A DNA stretch of 33,689 nucleotides, taken from positions 1 through 33,689 of the forward strand of contig CAWUSW010000074.1 of assembly GCA_963925675.1 (NCBI GenBank), read 5' to 3'. Source of the DNA: Eutrophocola sp963925675 (GTDB taxonomy: Bacteria; Pseudomonadota; Gammaproteobacteria; Pseudomonadales; Pseudohongiellaceae). A program made the translations under genes and the position numbers. The notes beneath the pieces were generated by a model that made no database searches, had not been told where the DNA came from, and saw only the letters and a program-made list of their open reading frames with translations. Every line of letters begins with the position of its first letter. Position 1 is the stretch's first letter. Shown piece by piece: positions 29,757 to 33,689 of the stretch.

Positions 29757-32384
29757 TTAGAAGCTCATTTGCAAGCCCAGGCCCCATTCTCTCGGTGCAT
29801 CTACACCACTGAAATCAAACTGCCAGATACTGTCCATAAACCCTGAATTGAGGAACTTCTCTTCAGTGATGTTATTGACAAAAGCAGTAAGTTGCCAGTC
29901 AGCATTATTGGGCTGGTATACCGCACGGGCATTCCAGCGCCAGATATCACCGGCGGGTGAACTTCCACCACCATAAACATCCTGACGGAAGTTTGGAATG
30001 CTTGAACGCCAGAAATTACCAAAGTAGTTGCCAGAAAGACGCGTAGTCAGATCACCGTCAAACACATTCCAGTTGTAATCTGCATACAGCGCATAGGTCG
30101 CATCCGGCGCACCACCAAATTCGGTATTTTCCGTAAGCTGTGCACCTGGTTTCAGATTCACATACTTGGTATCCAGGAAGCCAAGATTAGCACCTACTTG
30201 CAATCTATCATTGATAAAGTAGGTCAATTCCAATTCTAAGCCTTTCGCTTCACCGTCTGATGCATTAGCGGTAAATACCTCAGTAATCGGGTCACCCGTT
30301 GCTCTGTCAACCGTTGAAAAAGCAGCCTGAATATCAACCCAGTCAGTCATGAAGTAGGTCGCATTAACCCGCAAGGTGCCATCAAGAAAATCTCCACGCA
30401 AACCAAATTCGACGTTTTCAATAGTCTCAGGCGTGAATGGAATCTGGTTAATACCCAGGGAATCAGCAATTGTACTTATACCACCGGAGTTAAAACCTTC
30501 CGTGTAGCTCGCATAAATCATAACATCGTCATTGATGTCGTAGCTGGTAGCGAATTTCCAGGTAGTCTTGCTGAAGTCAGATGGAACCAGAGATGATGGA
30601 TCCACAGGAACTTTTACAGCCCCTTCTGGATTGGCAAAGCCTCTATCCCAAATCAGCGGACGTGCTTCTACCTGACCTGCAGCAACTGCATCCTGTACCA
30701 AGGTGTTCCAGTTTTTATTACTCTGCTCATGACGACGGAAACCGACGGTCACATCCCAGGCATCACTGAAGAAGTAGGTCAGCTCACCGAAAATTGCATC
30801 ACCGGCTACTTCTGCTCTTGTACCACGGTCATGGGCTGGAGAGGCTGCATTGAAACCAACAACAGTTGCAAACAATGGTACCCATGAGTTGAATGCAGTA
30901 CAGGGACGCGGCCAACCAGCAACAGTGTTCGGATCAAGTGACGCGTTAACAGATGGGAATTGGCCATTGCCGCTCTGAATTGAAGGGTTCAGATTCGGAT
31001 CAGAAGAGCTGAAATCATAACCATAATCTGCGGGAGTCGCAGCACAGGTGGGGGAAGCCAGCACATCATCGTAGCTCAAGGTCTGCGGGATACCGGCATT
31101 AATAGTCTTACCAATCGGTGGGCCACCTATAGATCCACCTAGTCCACCACCCCAACCTTCTGGGAAGCTCCAATCGGAATGAGAGAACTCAGTAGCACGA
31201 GACATTCTCTCCTGATCCCAATCAAAATAACCCAGTACTGCCGAGAAATTATCAAAATCAAAGTTCACCTGAAACTCATGACTGGTAAAATCTCGCTCCG
31301 ACGCATCATAATTGGTAAAGAAGTTAAATTGTGCGCCAGCGTAATCAGTCCATAGTTCATCATTGACAGTAGTATCGCCGTAGATATATTTGAAAGAAAT
31401 AGTCTCATTAAGTTCATAATCGACGGTAAGGTTAGTCGAATTCAATTTGATTTGGTCAGGACTCGTTAGCTTCTTGGTATTTTGATAGTCATCCAATTGA
31501 CCTCCTGGAAAACCACCTACCTGAGACAAATTGTTAAAACCTCTTCCACCTGCAGCCAGACTGGCAATATCATGCGCCTCGGCAATACCCACCTGCCAGC
31601 CAAAACGCTGTGCTACGCCGGGATTAATAAAGGTCTGCACACCAGCTGTCGTCTGTGTCTGATTATCTTGCTGCTGAATAAAACGAACACTCAATTTATC
31701 TGTAGGTGTCCAGAGTATGTCGCCGCGCACAGTCTGGTTTGCCAGCGCGCCATGTTTCTGCCCCGTGGTAACACTTTCCACATAACCGTCTTTATCATAG
31801 CTGGCTACGGTCCACTTCGTACGTAGTGTGTCACCAAGTGGAATATCCAGTGAGCCACTGACATCACGACGCTCAAAAGAGCCTGCCTGAATTACCAATC
31901 TACCGCCAAAATCTTCAGCAGGTTTTTTGGTGAATACCTGTATGGAACCACCGGTGGAGTCACGACCAACCAGGGTACCCTGCGGTCCACGCAATACTTC
32001 GACTCTATCCAGTTCAACAAATTGACGTTGCAGCAGTCCCACCTGGGAAACCTGCCATACACCGTCCACATAGGTACCCACATTTGGAATACCACGCATC
32101 TGGAAATTACCATTTGCTGTACCGCGGCCACTACCATAAATCAGGACGTTGGGGACATTTGCCGTCAAATCCTGAGTATTTTCAATATTCTGTACTTGCA
32201 AAGCTTCTGCGCTTAATGCTGTTACTGCCAGCGGTGTATCCTGGACACTGGTTTCCCGTCGTGTTGACGTGATAATGATTTCTTCAAGCGCCGGGGTATC
32301 TTGTGCAACAGCAACCTGTGCAATCAACCCTCCCTGAACCGCTAAAGCAGTGACCACTGCTACTTTTAATTTTTTGAGCTTCAT
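29757..32384 (-). CDS. TonB-dependent outer-membrane receptor
   Basis: 875 residues. The signal peptide (MKLKKLKVAV, hydrophobic, cleavage at AVA-QD) is followed by a TonB box-like EEIIITSTRRE, the plug domain (LTANVPNVLIYGSGRGTANG, QMRGIPNVGTYVDGVW, RVEVLRGPQGTLVGRDSTGG) and a 22-strand barrel with alternating aromatic residues ending in a C-terminal phenylalanine (LGLQMSF). Such receptors import siderophores, vitamin B12, metals, sugars or aromatic compounds with TonB energy. The sequence belongs to the broad environmental CirA/FecA-like group and gives no ligand. It is monocistronic with its own terminator. A link with the ligJ-type gene (as with some lignin-aromatic receptors) is speculative. 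AGGGG lies ten bases before the ATG. Confidence 0.92.
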   Translation of the reverse strand: MKLKKLKVAVVTALAVQGGLIAQVAVAQDTPALEEIIITSTRRETSVQDTPLAVTALSAEALQVQNIENTQDLTANVPNVLIYGSGRGTANGNFQMRGIPNVGTYVDGVWQVSQVGLLQRQFVELDRVEVLRGPQGTLVGRDSTGGSIQVFTKKPAEDFGGRLVIQAGSFERRDVSGSLDIPLGDTLRTKWTVASYDKDGYVESVTTGQKHGALANQTVRGDILWTPTDKLSVRFIQQQDNQTQTTAGVQTFINPGVAQRFGWQVGIAEAHDIASLAAGGRGFNNLSQVGGFPGGQLDDYQNTKKLTSPDQIKLNSTNLTVDYELNETISFKYIYGDTTVNDELWTDYAGAQFNFFTNYDASERDFTSHEFQVNFDFDNFSAVLGYFDWDQERMSRATEFSHSDWSFPEGWGGGLGGSIGGPPIGKTINAGIPQTLSYDDVLASPTCAATPADYGYDFSSSDPNLNPSIQSGNGQFPSVNASLDPNTVAGWPRPCTAFNSWVPLFATVVGFNAASPAHDRGTRAEVAGDAIFGELTYFFSDAWDVTVGFRRHEQSNKNWNTLVQDAVAAGQVEARPLIWDRGFANPEGAVKVPVDPSSLVPSDFSKTTWKFATSYDINDDVMIYASYTEGFNSGGISTIADSLGINQIPFTPETIENVEFGLRGDFLDGTLRVNATYFMTDWVDIQAAFSTVDRATGDPITEVFTANASDGEAKGLELELTYFINDRLQVGANLGFLDTKYVNLKPGAQLTENTEFGGAPDATYALYADYNWNVFDGDLTTRLSGNYFGNFWRSSIPNFRQDVYGGGSSPAGDIWRWNARAVYQPNNADWQLTAFVNNITEEKFLNSGFMDSIWQFDFSGVDAPREWGLGLQMSF

Positions 32385-32891
32385 CTAATTAATACCCCTA
32401 TTTTTACTTATTTACTAATGGTTAATTTTCCTAATATTCAAGGGAAAAGTAAGTCAAGTATCCCCTGTCTAATCAATATCGTAACGCAACATATCATTAA
32501 ATGAGTAACGAAAGAAACCACTAATTATGATTAATAAAATTGTGTTTATTTTCTGGCTTAACTGCAAATTTCGTAAGGATCTTCGTCCCACTAAAACACT
32601 TTTGCTATCATGGAAAAGCAAAGAAAAAAACTACATAATTATACAGGCTGAAATCGCACAGGTCAATCTCTAATTTAATCTACAATAAAGTCAAATAATA
32701 CAATTAGTTATGAGAATTAACTAGACTGAAAATTGATAGCATTTGTTCACATTTGCGAATTTTCTACACAACTAGAATAAAAGTTCTGGTTCTTTTTCCT
32801 GTAAAACAATTAAATTGAATAGAACAATATGTTACAAGCTCTTTGTAAAGATATCTGGTTGTTTTGGTAATGAGGGGGCAAAAGGAGACAT
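32385..32891. other. AT-rich non-coding gap between selD and the TonB receptor gene
   Basis: 507 bases with no protein-like frame and no tRNA. On the minus strand TTGACT at 32453-32458 and TATTAG near the receptor could be promoter boxes but with only 15 bases between them. No repeat or strong hairpin stands out. The selD stop at 32892 has no obvious terminator after it. Confidence 0.3.
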
Positions 32892-33689
32892 TTAGCCTAT
32901 TTGTCCGATAATAGAGAAACCTGCTGCCTCTATTCTTGCTCTGGCATTTTCCTGAAAGGTAAACAATAAACCGCCAGATGTTTGCGGGTCCAGAAGGACA
33001 GGAAATAATGGGGAATGGAGTAACTCTTCTACCCAGGACACTTTTTTTACCAGCGCCTCATTCTGAGGCAGCAAGGAGGATCTCACCCCCCTCTCCAGCA
33101 GAGCTTGAACACCGGCCTGAACGGGGATTTTATCCAGCTCAATTTGCACGCCCAGATCAGAACCGGCTAACATTTCACTCAGATGACCTAACAGGCCAAA
33201 GCCGCTGATATCTGTACAACTATGCACCCCCGCCTGCGAAAGCACTGGTAATACCGCTTTGTTGGAGGTGTTCATTATCGACAGCGTTTCAGCCAGACAA
33301 ACCCCGGGAGTATATCCATGCATATGGCCGGCAAGAATGATCCCCGTTCCCAGGGCCTTGTTTGTAGCCAGTAAATCGCCCTTCTGCGCGCCTTGTTTAC
33401 TGAAATTGCTGCTGCCCGGGATGCCGTTAGCTGTGATGCACACGCTTAGCCCATGACCTTCTGCACTATGGCCTCCCAGTAAGGTGACACCTTCCTCCTG
33501 ACAGGCGGAGCTGACCCCTTCCATAACCAATGTCAGTTCACGTGCCTGAATGATTCTGCCCGCAAAAGGCATGGTTAGAACAAGCTGTATCGAATGCGGG
33601 GCAGCATTCATCGCCAGCAAATCATTTAGTGCGTGAAATACTGCAATCCTGCCGAGAAGCCAGGGGTCATCAAAGGGCGCACTTAACAG
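32892..33689 (-). CDS. selD: Selenide, water dikinase domain (SelD), 5' end beyond the window
   Basis: SelD makes selenophosphate from selenide and ATP for selenocysteine, 2-selenouridine tRNA and selenium cofactors. The open frame continues to the window edge without a start: residues before the first possible TTG read SAPFDDPWLLGRIAVFHALN, which is the family's conserved DDP..GRIAA.HALND region. Further motifs are LLAMNAAPH, GVTLLGGHSAEG, TNKALGTGIILAG, CTDISGFGLLGHLSEML and LDPQTSGGLL. The metal/ATP-site word is GGHSAEG rather than the GGHS-I-D/N form of ordinary SelD. As I recall, that form belongs to proteins in which SelD is the C-terminal half of a fusion with an NADH dehydrogenase-like flavoprotein. 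The N-terminal catalytic Cys/Sec region is not in view. Confidence 0.85.
   Translation of the reverse strand: MLSAPFDDPWLLGRIAVFHALNDLLAMNAAPHSIQLVLTMPFAGRIIQARELTLVMEGVSSACQEEGVTLLGGHSAEGHGLSVCITANGIPGSSNFSKQGAQKGDLLATNKALGTGIILAGHMHGYTPGVCLAETLSIMNTSNKAVLPVLSQAGVHSCTDISGFGLLGHLSEMLAGSDLGVQIELDKIPVQAGVQALLERGVRSSLLPQNEALVKKVSWVEELLHSPLFPVLLDPQTSGGLLFTFQENARARIEAAGFSIIGQIG

Overview
The window reads as chromosomal DNA of a non-enteric gammaproteobacterium of moderate GC content. The best clue is gene order. The blocks gyrA-pheA-tyrA-aroA-cmk-rpsA-ihfB-lapA-lapB and mtaD-ubiG-mupP-yciK match the layout I know from Pseudomonas and relatives, but serC, hisC and mtnA are absent from their usual places and tyrA is not fused to aroA. 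I cannot name the genus; a marine lineage related to Pseudomonadales/Cellvibrionales is plausible.

Region 1 (1-9618, all minus strand) holds DNA gyrase A, the prephenate branch of aromatic amino acid synthesis (pheA, tyrA), the last common shikimate step before chorismate (aroA), CMP kinase, ribosomal protein S1, IHF-beta, LapA and the start of LapB. The visible part of lapB contains an in-frame TAA. Region 2 (9619-13681, plus strand) follows a structured 423-base gap and carries an MTA/SAH deaminase, UbiG, the peptidoglycan-recycling phosphatase MupP and the short-chain dehydrogenase YciK. It ends at a paired REP palindrome. Region 3 (13773-18573, minus strand) is rluB-scpB-scpA-trpS, with 4-base overlaps between trpS, scpA and scpB, preceded by a YciO-type protein. 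YciB (plus) and a periplasmic cyclophilin (minus) converge on a strong bidirectional terminator.

Region 4 (about 20163-33689) is more accessory and rich in cofactor functions: an orphan HemD-like protein, moaA and moaB of molybdopterin synthesis, a complete molybdate transporter modABC, and the 3' part of a selD-type gene. Between these lie a LigJ-type 4-oxalomesaconate hydratase divergent from a SnoaL-like protein, a small ABM/membrane protein/GST operon, and a TonB-dependent receptor. Together these suggest a cell that supplies Mo, Se and tetrapyrrole cofactors to redox enzymes encoded elsewhere and that can process some protocatechuate 4,5-cleavage intermediate.

The least explained part is 21018-21638. 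It holds six copies of the heptamer TGTTACC (both orientations) within 187 bases, between the divergent HemD-like gene and an unrecognised 36-residue single-pass membrane protein with a strong ribosome-binding site. A 127-base nested palindrome between moaA and moaB, whose end contains the moaA stop codon, is the other notable non-coding structure.
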